Source: Kutzneria buriramensis
GTDB taxonomy: Bacteria; Actinomycetota; Actinomycetes; Mycobacteriales; Pseudonocardiaceae
Direction: 5' to 3'
Length of the DNA stretch: 64,000 nt
Assembly (NCBI RefSeq): GCF_043575855.1
Contig: NZ_CP144375.1
Span: 3,968,001 to 4,032,000 of the forward strand
Of this stretch, positions 42,295 through 49,826 are shown in pieces. Numbering within the stretch: the stretch's first letter is position 1; each line of letters opens with the position of its first letter. Position numbers and translations under genes: made by a program. The notes beneath the pieces are model-generated. The model was not told the origin of the DNA. It was given only the letters and a program-made list of their open reading frames with translations, and ran no database searches.

Positions 42295-43041
42295 TCAGGA
42301 GCTGGCTGTCACGCCGCCGTCGACGTACAACACCTGGCCGGTGACGAAGCTGGCCTGCGGCGACGCGAAGAACGTCACGGCGGCGGCCACCTCGTCGGGG
42401 CGGGCGAAGCGGCAGGCCGGGATGCGGCGGATCATCATCGCGGTGAACTGGTTGTCCACCCCGGCGGTCAGCCCGGTCGGCACGAAGCCGGGGGCGACCG
42501 CGTTGACCGTGATGCCATGCGCCGCCCACTCCGTGCTGAGCTGCTTGACGAGCAGGTTCACGCCTGCCTTGGACGCCCCGTACGCGGAGAACCCGCGCCG
42601 GCCGCCGAACTCGCTGCGGGTGGAGGAAAGCAGCACGATCCGGCCCGGCCGGCCGGCGTCGACCATCTCCCGGCCGACCGCCTGCGCCAGCCAGAAGCTG
42701 CCGGACAGGTTGATGCCGAGCACCCGGTCCCACTCATGCACCGAGACGTCCAGCGCCGGCCCGTGCGCGTCGATCGCGGCCAGGTTGACCAGCACGTCGA
42801 TGTCGCCCAGGTCCTCGGTCACGTCGGCGACGAGCTTGTCCACAGTGGACTTGTCGGCCAGGTCCACGGTGTACGGGAAGGCCCGCACACCCTCCTCGCG
42901 CAGTTCCTTGCAGGCCAGCTCGGCGCTGCTCGGCGTGCGGCCGGCGATCGCGATAGTGACGCCCTCGGCGCCCAACTGGTCGCAGACCGCCCGCCCGATG
43001 CCGCCGTAGCCGCCGACGACCAGCGCAACCCGGTCAGACAT
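42295..43041 (-). CDS. Short-chain dehydrogenase/reductase
   Basis: SDR of 248 residues: cofactor motif GGYGGIG, catalytic Ser in VLLSSTRSE, and Y-G-A-S-K (Tyr and Lys) followed by VNAVAPGFVPT. NAA motif is present as NLAAID. Classic FabG-like fold; probably a post-PKS ketoreductase or dehydrogenase, third of three SDRs in the operon. Overlaps the end of SchA/CurD by 8 bases. Confidence 0.88.
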   Translation of the reverse strand: MSDRVALVVGGYGGIGRAVCDQLGAEGVTIAIAGRTPSSAELACKELREEGVRAFPYTVDLADKSTVDKLVADVTEDLGDIDVLVNLAAIDAHGPALDVSVHEWDRVLGINLSGSFWLAQAVGREMVDAGRPGRIVLLSSTRSEFGGRRGFSAYGASKAGVNLLVKQLSTEWAAHGITVNAVAPGFVPTGLTAGVDNQFTAMMIRRIPACRFARPDEVAAAVTFFASPQASFVTGQVLYVDGGVTASS

Positions 43042-43414
43042 CGGCCAACTCCTCGTCGTGTCGCCGGCTGAGGATGCAGCGCATGCTGGCCGAGGCGAAG
43101 AACGCGGCCGTCTTCTCCGGGGTGGACATGTCCCGCTCCACCTCCAGGTACTGGTCCAGCGCCCGCTCCAGGTCCCGAACCTCCTGCTGCTGCCCCATGT
43201 GCTTGGCGACGTCGATGAACTCGCCGTCGAACTCGATCACCCGCACGACGGTGTTCTGCCGCATGAAGACCGAGGTTCTCCTGAGCAGACCGACGACTTC
43301 GCCGCTGGCGTTGCGCACGGTGTGGTCAGGCCGACCACTGCGCTCGAACAGCCGGATCACCTCGGCCTCGGTCCCACGCTTGACGTTCCAGGTCAGTGCC
43401 CACTGCTGTGACAT
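43034..43414 (-). CDS. SchA/CurD-like protein
   Basis: Protein of 126 residues with the SchA/CurD domain (Pfam SchA_CurD) known from spore-pigment and curamycin clusters. Diagnostic stretches: RTSVFMRQNTVVRVIEFDGEFIDVAKHM, RALDQYLEVERDMSTPE and AAFFASASMRCI. Biochemical role not settled; probably helps fold or cyclise the polyketide. The upstream region overlaps a 66-codon frame coupled to the O-methyltransferase. Confidence 0.9.
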   Translation of the reverse strand: MSQQWALTWNVKRGTEAEVIRLFERSGRPDHTVRNASGEVVGLLRRTSVFMRQNTVVRVIEFDGEFIDVAKHMGQQQEVRDLERALDQYLEVERDMSTPEKTAAFFASASMRCILSRRHDEELADV

Positions 43415-43526
43415 CTGTGTTCCCTTCGCTTTCGGAGTCGTCCCAGAAGTACGGGTCCGGCAGTCCGAGCAGGGCGGCGCCGTACCAGGCGAACCAGTCC
43501 AGGACCCGGGCGGCCGCCGGCGTCAT
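43326..43526 (-). CDS. Possible coupled small ORF between O-methyltransferase and schA-like gene
   Basis: A 66-residue frame whose ATG overlaps the O-methyltransferase stop (ATGA). The first 33 residues (MTPAAARVLDWFAWYGAALL…PDPYFWDDSESEG) are hydrophobic and aromatic and look protein-like, but the last 30 overlap the start of the SchA/CurD gene in another frame. It fills an otherwise empty 108-base gap. Either a real small protein, a leader that couples translation, or chance. Confidence 0.35.
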   Translation of the reverse strand: MTPAAARVLDWFAWYGAALLGLPDPYFWDDSESEGNTDVTAVGTDLERQAWDRGRGDPAVRAQWSA

Positions 43527-44590
43527 GCCGGGCGCCCCACCAGGATCGAGTTGGGCGGGTTGATGTCGACGATGTCGGAGAGCACGAAACCGGCGCGGGC
43601 GAACAGGTCCCGCCACTCCGCCTCGGTGCGCTCCACGCCGCCGACGTTGACCATCATCTCCACGTCCATGAACTTCGCGAAGCCCCAGGCGTTCAGCGGC
43701 GGCACCACGGCCTCGATGATCAGCAGCCGGGCGTCGGCGCGGTCGCCGATGGCCTTGCGCACGCGGCCCAGGATGTCCGCGCACTGGTCGTCGTTCCAGT
43801 CGTGCAGCACGCTCTTGAGGATGTACGTGTCGCCGCCGCCCGGCACCGTCTCGAAGAAGCTGCCGGCCACCAGCTCGACCCGGTCGCCGAACTCGCCGGT
43901 CACCGCGCCGTCCACAACGGACTGCTGGTCGAACAGGATCGCCGTGGTGTCGGGGTTGGCGCGCAGGATCTCCGATACCAGGAAGCCCTGGCCGCCGCCG
44001 ATGTCGACGACCTTGCCGGCGGCCGCGAAGTCGTACCGCTCGGTGATGTCGCTGATCGAGTCGCCGGACAGCGCCAGCATCGCGCCGTCGAAGATCTCCT
44101 GGCTCTCCGGGTTCTTCGCCATGTACGCGAACATGTCCGGCACGTCGTTGAGCTTGTTGAACACCGGCGCGCCGGTGCGCACCGTGTCGAGGATCCGGCC
44201 GTACGGACGCCAGGTGAAGTCCTCGCCGAAGAAGATCACGGCCTGCCGCAGCGAACCCGGCACGTCCGCCCGCAGGAACTCCGACAGCGGAGTCTGGCCG
44301 AAGCGGCCGTCGGTGTCCTCGGCGAACACACCGACGCTGGCGATGGCCCGCAGGATCCGGTGCAGCGACCTGGCGTGCGTGCCGGTGGCCTCGGCCAACT
44401 CGGCCGGCGTGCGGGGACCGTCGGCCAGCACGTCGGCGATGCCGAGCTTGGCCGCGACGTACAGCGACTGCGACACCCACTTGCTGGTGGCCATCAACAG
44501 GATCTGCGCGGACTCCGGCAGCAGCGCGGTGTCCGGCGGGTCGGCGACGAGTCCCTCGTTGACCGAGTTCGTCTCCTGAACCTGCGTCAT
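43523..44590 (-). CDS. SAM-dependent O-methyltransferase (TcmN/TcmO type)
   Basis: Protein of 355 residues: N-terminal winged-helix dimer domain (LYVAAKLGIADVLADGPRTPAELAEATG, RSLHRILRAIASVGVF) and class I methyltransferase domain with the SAM site VVDIGGGQGFL and the family motif KSVLHDWNDDQC carrying the catalytic His. Methylates a phenol of the aromatic product. In the operon, between ABM and SchA/CurD genes. Confidence 0.92.
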   Translation of the reverse strand: MTQVQETNSVNEGLVADPPDTALLPESAQILLMATSKWVSQSLYVAAKLGIADVLADGPRTPAELAEATGTHARSLHRILRAIASVGVFAEDTDGRFGQTPLSEFLRADVPGSLRQAVIFFGEDFTWRPYGRILDTVRTGAPVFNKLNDVPDMFAYMAKNPESQEIFDGAMLALSGDSISDITERYDFAAAGKVVDIGGGQGFLVSEILRANPDTTAILFDQQSVVDGAVTGEFGDRVELVAGSFFETVPGGGDTYILKSVLHDWNDDQCADILGRVRKAIGDRADARLLIIEAVVPPLNAWGFAKFMDVEMMVNVGGVERTEAEWRDLFARAGFVLSDIVDINPPNSILVGRPA

Positions 44591-44591
44591 G

Positions 44592-44897
44592 TCAGTTCCC
44601 CTTCAGCGAGTAGGCCACTTCGTGGATGTTGCGCTCGACCGCGCCGGCCCAGTACGGCCGCAGCGGGGTGGTGGTCTGCTTGTGGATCGGGGCGTCCTCC
44701 CAGGCCAGGAAGGCGGCCGTGTTCTCCCACTCGGACAGCAGGATGTAGCGGTCGTCGTTCGCGGTCGGGCGCAGCAGCTCGTCGCGGATGTGCCCGGGAG
44801 TGCCGGCGACCTTGGCGGTCACCTCGGCGTAGGCGGCCTCGAACTGCTGCTCGTCACCCTTGCGGATGCGGGCCAGCACCATCACTCGTGCGGTCAC
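44592..44897 (-). CDS. Antibiotic biosynthesis monooxygenase (ABM)
   Basis: Dimeric alpha-beta barrel protein of 101 residues: VMVLARIRKGDEQQFEAAYAEV and YILLSEWENTAAFLAWE, as in PdmI/ActVA-Orf6 relatives, cofactor-free oxygenases that make quinones in anthrones. GTG start overlaps the stop of the next ABM gene (GTGA). The pair of ABM genes matches pentangular clusters such as pradimicin (pdmH/pdmI). Confidence 0.84.
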   Translation of the reverse strand: MTARVMVLARIRKGDEQQFEAAYAEVTAKVAGTPGHIRDELLRPTANDDRYILLSEWENTAAFLAWEDAPIHKQTTTPLRPYWAGAVERNIHEVAYSLKGN

Positions 44898-45193
44898 TGC
44901 TGTGCTCCAATCTCGGCTAGCTCCATCCGCGCGCTGCGCCGCAGGGCGGCCAGCGGCGCGGTGACGCGGTCCTGTTCCTCGCTGGTCTCGAAGCGGTGGA
45001 AGGACTCCCGGTCCGTCCAGTCGCTGGTGATCACGAACTCGGTGACGTCGCCGGCCAGGTCCCGGGCGGTGATCGCCTGCCCGAGGCAGCCCGGCACGCC
45101 GGCCGCGTAGTCGGCGGCCGGCTGGAAGCGGGTGATGAACTCGGCGGCGTCGGCCGTGCCGACCTGCATGGTCAGGGTCATCCGGACGGCCAT
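44894..45193 (-). CDS. Antibiotic biosynthesis monooxygenase-like protein (ABM)
   Basis: Protein of 99 residues with the ABM fold: VRMTLTMQVGTADAAEFITRF, GCLGQAITARDL and TEFVITSDWTDRESFHRFE. Probably an anthrone oxygenase or a partner of the other ABM protein. ATG 2 bases after the SDR stop. Sequence differs well from its neighbour, so the two are not a recent duplication. Confidence 0.82.
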   Translation of the reverse strand: MAVRMTLTMQVGTADAAEFITRFQPAADYAAGVPGCLGQAITARDLAGDVTEFVITSDWTDRESFHRFETSEEQDRVTAPLAALRRSARMELAEIGAQQ

Positions 45194-45195
45194 GC

Positions 45196-45924
45196 TCAGA
45201 TGCCCCCGTCCACGTAGAGCAGCGCCCCGTTGACGAACCCGGACAGGTCGCTGGCCAGGAACAGCACGGAGTCGGCGATGTCCTGCGGCTCGCCGAGCCG
45301 GCCCAGCGCGGCCAGGTTGGCGTAGCGGGTGCGCTGCTCCGGGGTGAGCCCGGCGACCTGGTCGGTCTGCACGATGCCCGGCGCGATGCTGTTCACCCGG
45401 ACCCGGCGCGGGCCCAGTTCCTTGCACATGGAGCGGGTCAGGCCGTGCACGCCGGCCTTGGCCGCGGTGTAGTGGGCCCGGTCGGGCATACCGACCCAGG
45501 CCACCGCGGACGTCACGTTGACGATGGACGCGTTGTCCCGCAACCGGGGCAGCACCGCGCGGACGACCAGGAACATGCCGGTGAGGTTGGTGTCCACCAC
45601 CCGGTGCCACTCGTCGAGGTCCATGCCCAGCAGCGAAGCGCTGCTGACCACGCCGGCGTTGTTCACCACGATGTCCAGCGCCCCGACGCTCTCGGCCAGC
45701 GCCGACACCTCGGACTCGTCGGACACGTCGGCGAACGCGACGGAGTGCTCGCTGGACAACGCCTTCAGGTCGGCGGCCAACTGGTCGGCGGCCTCGCTGG
45801 GGCGGGCGCCCACCGCGGTGACGGTGGCGCCGTGGCGGGCCAGCGTCAGCGCGGTGGCCCGGCCGATGCCCCGGGTGCCGCCGGTGACCAGCGCGGTCTT
45901 CCCGGTCAGATCGATTCCAGTCAC
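45196..45924 (-). CDS. Short-chain dehydrogenase/reductase (FabG-like)
   Basis: SDR of 242 residues: TGGTRGIG cofactor loop, NNAGVV, catalytic Ser in VNVTSAVAW, Y-T-A-A-K (Tyr/Lys) and VNSIAPGIVQT. Likely polyketide ketoreductase, related to PdmG and other pentangular KRs. GTG at 45924 used; another in-frame GTG at 45936 overlaps the previous SDR stop (GTGA) and could be the real start, adding 4 residues. Confidence 0.88.
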   Translation of the reverse strand: MTGIDLTGKTALVTGGTRGIGRATALTLARHGATVTAVGARPSEAADQLAADLKALSSEHSVAFADVSDESEVSALAESVGALDIVVNNAGVVSSASLLGMDLDEWHRVVDTNLTGMFLVVRAVLPRLRDNASIVNVTSAVAWVGMPDRAHYTAAKAGVHGLTRSMCKELGPRRVRVNSIAPGIVQTDQVAGLTPEQRTRYANLAALGRLGEPQDIADSVLFLASDLSGFVNGALLYVDGGI

Positions 45925-45932
45925 GACATCTC

Positions 45933-46658
45933 TCACATTCCGCCGTCGACCATCAGGGTCTGGCCGTTGACGTAGGAGGAACGGTGGTCGGCGAGGAAGG
46001 CCACGACCTCGGCCAGCTCGGGCGACTGCCCGATGCGGCCGAGCGCGCACTGGCCCTCGTAGCGGGCGCGCAGTTCGGGATTGAGGCCCACGGCGGACAT
46101 CTCGGTCTCGATGATCCCGGGCGCGATGGCGTTGACGCGGATGTTGCGCCGGCCCACCTCGCGGCTGAGCGCCTTGGTGAAGCCGATCAGCGCGGCCTTG
46201 CTCGCCGCGTAGTGCGTCTTGCCGGGCGCGCCGGTGATGCCCAGCCCGGAGGTGATCGTGACGATGCTCGCGCCGGGGCCCATCAGCGGCAGGACGGCCC
46301 GCGTCACCAGGTACGGCCCGGTGACGTTGGTGGCGAACATGCTGTCCCAGTGCGCCCGCTCCAGGTTGTCCAGCAACGAGAACGTGGTCACGCCGGCGTT
46401 GTTGACCAGCACGTCCACGCCGCCGAACTCCTCGGCGCAGCGGGCGACCGCCGCGTGCACCTGCTGCTCGTCGGAGATGTCGCACTGCAACGCGATCCCC
46501 TTGGGGGACGCGGACTCCAGCTCCTTGGCCAGCAGCTGGGCCGCCTCGCCTTCGGTGCGGTAGAGGCCGCACACGCGGACGCCGTCGGCCAGCAGCCGCT
46601 GCACCACGGCCTTGCCGATGCCCCGGCTCGCGCCGGTGACCAGTGCCGTGCGGGTCAT
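45933..46658 (-). CDS. Short-chain dehydrogenase/reductase (FabG-like)
   Basis: SDR of 241 residues: TGASRGIG, NNAGVT, Ser in VTITSGLGI, Y-A-A-S-K and VNAIAPGIIET, ending VDGGM. Close in style to the SDR that follows, so the pair may have arisen by duplication; one may reduce C-19 of the nascent chain as PdmG-type enzymes do, the other act later. ATG overlaps the upstream stop (ATGA). Confidence 0.88.
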   Translation of the reverse strand: MTRTALVTGASRGIGKAVVQRLLADGVRVCGLYRTEGEAAQLLAKELESASPKGIALQCDISDEQQVHAAVARCAEEFGGVDVLVNNAGVTTFSLLDNLERAHWDSMFATNVTGPYLVTRAVLPLMGPGASIVTITSGLGITGAPGKTHYAASKAALIGFTKALSREVGRRNIRVNAIAPGIIETEMSAVGLNPELRARYEGQCALGRIGQSPELAEVVAFLADHRSSYVNGQTLMVDGGM

Positions 46659-47134
46659 GCCGTCCTCCCACTAGTGATGCTCAACTGGTCGTCCCAGTCG
46701 GTTTCGCGGGCCACGATCGGGATCAGCCGCCGGCGGTCCAGCGACTGCTGCTCCTCGGGCTTGATCCAGTCGCCGAACCCGCTGCCGGTCGGCGCGGTGC
46801 GCATGATCCGGATGAAGCCGCTGCGCACCCGGCCCGGCACCGTGCCCCACTTGACCAGAGCCAGGTGCTCCGGCGAGCGGGCGAACTCCTGGAGCGACTC
46901 GTAGTTCTCGAAGAATGCGATCGCGCCGGTGGTCAGGGGGAACTTGAACAGTCCCTTGTGGAACACGAAGCCCGGCGTCTTCTTGAGCCGGCGCATCATC
47001 TTCCACACCAGCGGCCCGCCGGTGAGGAAACCCTTCAGCGTCAGCCGGGTCTTGCTGATGAACAGCACCTGCGCGCGGGCCTCGTCCGGCATCAGCTCGA
47101 AGTCCTGGGTCAGGCTCACGGGAAGCCGGCTCAT
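46655..47134 (-). CDS. ABM-like/spheroidene-monooxygenase-like small protein
   Basis: Protein of 159 residues. The centre (LVWKMMRRLKKTPGFVFHKGLFKFPLTTGAIAFFENYESLQEFARSPEHLALV) has the dimeric alpha-beta barrel pattern of monooxygenase-like proteins such as CrtA and DUF4188 proteins, with conserved F-x-x-N/D-x-x-x-L-x-x-F-A. May be an oxygenase or a cyclase-like helper. ATG overlaps the DNA-glycosylase stop (ATGA). Function uncertain. Confidence 0.55.
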   Translation of the reverse strand: MSRLPVSLTQDFELMPDEARAQVLFISKTRLTLKGFLTGGPLVWKMMRRLKKTPGFVFHKGLFKFPLTTGAIAFFENYESLQEFARSPEHLALVKWGTVPGRVRSGFIRIMRTAPTGSGFGDWIKPEEQQSLDRRRLIPIVARETDWDDQLSITSGRTA

Positions 47135-48051
47135 GCGAGGGCCTCTTCCTTGAGCGCGCCAAGGGCGGTGTGCAGGTAGTACGCCCAGTAGCCCAGGTGC
47201 TTGCCGTAGCGGTCGCGCAGCTTCTGGTTGTCGTAGCCCTCGCCGTAGATCTTGGCGGTGGCCTCCGCGAAGTTGGGCATGTCCAGCGGCACGAAGTCCA
47301 TCCGGCCCAGGCCCCGCAACAGGATCGCGGCGGCGGAGAACTCGCCGATGCCCTTGATCCGGCGCAGCGCCTTGGTCGCCTCGTCGTACGGGGCGGTGGC
47401 CAGGTAGTCCTCGCCGATGTCCAGCAGACCGTCCACAAGGGACGCCAGGTACTCAGCCTTGCGGCCGTTCTTGACGATGCCGACCCAGTCGGCGGCGGTC
47501 AGGTGCACGAGGTCCGTGAGCTCCGGGAACGCCTGGTACTCGGCGCCCTCGAAGGTGACCTTGCGCCCGAACATCTGGGTGATGCGGCGCTTGAGCGAGG
47601 TGGAGATGTTCTTCGGGGTGCGCTGCGAGAGCACCGCCCACACGCCGATCTCCGCCACCGTGAGGAAGCGGACCTGGTGCAGGCCCCAGAGGTTGCGCAC
47701 CAGCCGGGCGTAGGCCGGGTGGTCGGTCTCGGCCAGCGCGTAGAACTCGGCCAGGTCGTCGGACAGGCTCAGGTAGCCGTCGATCTTGTGGCACACCACT
47801 TCTCTTGTCGCCGGCGAGATCGGCTCGTCGGAGTGCAGCACGTAGTCCACGCCGCCCTTGCGAGATGCGACCTTGAACGCGATGGCCTGGCCGTCGACGG
47901 CGATGGCCTTGGTCAGGCTGTCCACCGTCATCACCTGGTCGCCGCGGCAGGCGCCGAAGCCCTTGAGGAAGCGGATGGACGTGCGGAGGTCGAACGGCTG
48001 GGCGGCGGGCAGCACGCCCACGACCCGCGTCGGCTCCAGGATGGCGGTCAC
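47131..48051 (-). CDS. AlkA-like DNA glycosylase (HhH-GPD family), copy 2, inside PKS operon
   Basis: Base-excision enzyme of 306 residues: helix-hairpin-helix RIKGIGEFSAAAILLRGLGR (231-250) and candidate catalytic Asp D257 in FVPLDMP. Gapless, highly similar copy of the glycosylase at 31155. Coupled to both neighbours (GTGA with the aromatase, ATGA with the next gene), so expressed with the biosynthetic enzymes. DNA glycosylases serve as self-resistance in clusters for DNA alkylators (YtkR2 in yatakemycin, AziN in azinomycin, TxnU4 in trioxacarcin), though these belong to other glycosylase families. Confidence 0.85.
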   Translation of the reverse strand: MTAILEPTRVVGVLPAAQPFDLRTSIRFLKGFGACRGDQVMTVDSLTKAIAVDGQAIAFKVASRKGGVDYVLHSDEPISPATREVVCHKIDGYLSLSDDLAEFYALAETDHPAYARLVRNLWGLHQVRFLTVAEIGVWAVLSQRTPKNISTSLKRRITQMFGRKVTFEGAEYQAFPELTDLVHLTAADWVGIVKNGRKAEYLASLVDGLLDIGEDYLATAPYDEATKALRRIKGIGEFSAAAILLRGLGRMDFVPLDMPNFAEATAKIYGEGYDNQKLRDRYGKHLGYWAYYLHTALGALKEEALA

Positions 48052-49007
48052 GACACGGCCTCCTTGACGGCGATGGCGTCCAGGGCCGCGCGGATGCCGG
48101 GCAGGGCGTCGTCGGTCCGGATCACGGTCAGCACGCAGAGGTACGGGTCGGTGACGATGGTCAGCGGCGCCTTGTCCCGCGCGCCGAAGCCGTAGTGGCC
48201 GCCGAGGATGCCCTGCCAGTCCAGGGCGAGGCCGATGGCCTCGTCCTCGCCGGTGGCGACCAGCCCGGCCTCGGTGCGCAGCCGCACCGCCCGCTCGACC
48301 TGCTTGGCCCGGCCGCCGGCGATGTCCCGCTCGGCCACCTTGTGCAGGCTGCGCGGCACGCCCTGGAGGTGCGCCACCTGGATGATCGGCACCTCCGCGG
48401 TGACCGGGTCGGTGCGCAGCGCGTCCACCAGGTCGTGCCCGGCCTTCTGGGTGATCCGGTTGCCCACGATCACCACCAGCGGCCGACCGACCCTTGTGGA
48501 CAGATCCACCTCGGTGTCGCCGACGCCCGGCAGCACGTAGCCGCGCAGGCTCTTGGCCGCCGCCGCGCCCTCGATGGTGCTCTTGATCAGCGCCAGCTGG
48601 ATCGTGCTGTTGCTGTTGATCCGGTCCCGCATGCCGGCGTCGTCCACGGGCGCGCCCGGCTTCATCTGGAACTCCTGCACCCAGCGCATCACGGTGCCGC
48701 CGTCCGCGGACGGCTCGTAGGTCCAGCGGATGTTCATGTACTCGAAGGGACCCGTCTCCACCCGGCGCGCCACCACGGTGCGCGCCGCGCGGTCCAGCTC
48801 CCGCTCGGACACCCAGCTCCACACCCGGCCCTGCTCGTCGGGGTGCATGGTCAGCCGGAACTTGACGTAGTCCGCCTTCTGCTCGAGCACCTCGGCCTCG
48901 GCGTACTCGCTGAACAGCCGCGGCCAGCCGGGGACGTCGTTGGTGATGTCCCAGACCAGTTCGAACGGTGCGTTGACGTGAACGGAGTTCTCGGTACGGG
49001 CAGCCAT
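48048..49007 (-). CDS. TcmN-type aromatase/cyclase fused to a thioredoxin-like domain
   Basis: Fusion of 319 residues. Residues 1-150 match the aromatase/cyclase half of TcmN (MAARTENSVHVNAPFELVWD; GRVWSWVSERE; VETGPFEYMNIRWTY), with active-site residues W28, Y35, W65, S67 and R69 kept. It directs first-ring closure of the poly-beta-ketone. In place of TcmN's methyltransferase half is a domain (about 157-312; PLVVIVGNRITQKAGHDLVDAL … LALDWQGILGGHYGF … LTIVTD) with a redoxin-like strand pattern but no CxxC. The same domain is the next gene upstream. Confidence 0.85.
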   Translation of the reverse strand: MAARTENSVHVNAPFELVWDITNDVPGWPRLFSEYAEAEVLEQKADYVKFRLTMHPDEQGRVWSWVSERELDRAARTVVARRVETGPFEYMNIRWTYEPSADGGTVMRWVQEFQMKPGAPVDDAGMRDRINSNSTIQLALIKSTIEGAAAAKSLRGYVLPGVGDTEVDLSTRVGRPLVVIVGNRITQKAGHDLVDALRTDPVTAEVPIIQVAHLQGVPRSLHKVAERDIAGGRAKQVERAVRLRTEAGLVATGEDEAIGLALDWQGILGGHYGFGARDKAPLTIVTDPYLCVLTVIRTDDALPGIRAALDAIAVKEAVS

Positions 49008-49010
49008 GTC

Positions 49011-49523
49011 CTACACGGTCCCTTCGACGGATGTGGTGGCCAGCGCGGCTCTCACGGCCGCGAACGCGCCGGGTTCGGTGACGCGGGCGAGCAGCGCCAG
49101 CTCGTGGTCGAACACCAGGACCACCGGCGTGCGGTCGGCGGCGCTGAAGCCGAAGCTGCCGGTGACCTCGCCGGTCCAGTCCAGCGCGATGTTCAGCAGC
49201 GTCGACTCGTCCACGGCCGGCGCGCCCAGCGCGGCCCGCCGGGCGGCCAGGTCGGACAGCTGGCCGCGGTAGCCGGCGGTGATGTGCCGGGTCGCCATCG
49301 CCTGCAACGGCTTGGGGACGTCGCGCAGGCAGGCCACCTGCACGACGCGCACCGACATGGTCTGCGGGTGCGAGCGCAGCGATTCGATGATCTCGTGACC
49401 GGTCTTCTGGGTGTGCCTGTTGCCCAGGATCACCACCAGCGGGGCCCCGCGGTGGGCGTCGAAGTCCACCGCGGTCCCGTTGACGCCGGGGATGACGTGG
49501 CCGGCCAGCGGGTTGGCGCCCAT
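49011..49523 (-). CDS. Stand-alone thioredoxin-like domain protein, paralogue of the aromatase C-terminus
   Basis: Protein of 170 residues that aligns along its whole length with residues 157-312 of the neighbouring aromatase fusion: shared PGV, APLVVILGNRHTQKTGHEI, VVQVACLRDVPKPLQ, IALDWTGEVTGSFGF and PVVLVFD. The fold looks redoxin/thioredoxin-like; no CxxC pair is present, so redox chemistry is not implied. Possibly a partner or scaffold subunit for the aromatase or KS/CLF. No described function known to me. Confidence 0.7.
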   Translation of the reverse strand: MGANPLAGHVIPGVNGTAVDFDAHRGAPLVVILGNRHTQKTGHEIIESLRSHPQTMSVRVVQVACLRDVPKPLQAMATRHITAGYRGQLSDLAARRAALGAPAVDESTLLNIALDWTGEVTGSFGFSAADRTPVVLVFDHELALLARVTEPGAFAAVRAALATTSVEGTV

Positions 49524-49524
49524 C

Positions 49525-49809
49525 TCAGCCGCCGACCCGCAGCACGGTGGTCAGGAAGTGCACGGTGGCGGCCGGCGTCTTGAGCTCCTCGGCGTCGGCG
49601 TCGGTGATCGTGACGCCGAACCGGTTGCCCAGCGCGACGACCAGGTCCAGGTGACCGAGCGAGTCCAGCTCCCACTTGTCGTACAGCGAGTCCAGGTTCT
49701 CGCTCAGCTCGCGGGAGGTGGTGGGGAAGCCGCCCTGCGTCATCAGCTCGGCCAGCGTGGCGACCAGCTCCTCGCTGCTCAGACTCGACTTGCTCGGCGC
49801 GATGCTCAT
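49525..49809 (-). CDS. Type II PKS acyl carrier protein
   Basis: ACP of 94 residues with the phosphopantetheine serine S50 in WELDSLGHLDLVVALGNRFG. Carries the growing poly-beta-ketone between the KS/CLF and cyclases. The N-terminal 10 residues are extra compared with many ACPs. ATG is 17 bases after the CLF stop, the normal KS-CLF-ACP order. Confidence 0.95.
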   Translation of the reverse strand: MSIAPSKSSLSSEELVATLAELMTQGGFPTTSRELSENLDSLYDKWELDSLGHLDLVVALGNRFGVTITDADAEELKTPAATVHFLTTVLRVGG

Positions 49810-49826
49810 GGTGTTTCTCCTTGTCT

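Noticed and set aside
38730..42344. Plus-strand frame of 1204 codons opposite the PKS operon
   Set aside because: Arg/Gln/His-rich shadow of the minus-strand operon genes; typical antisense frame in GC-rich DNA.
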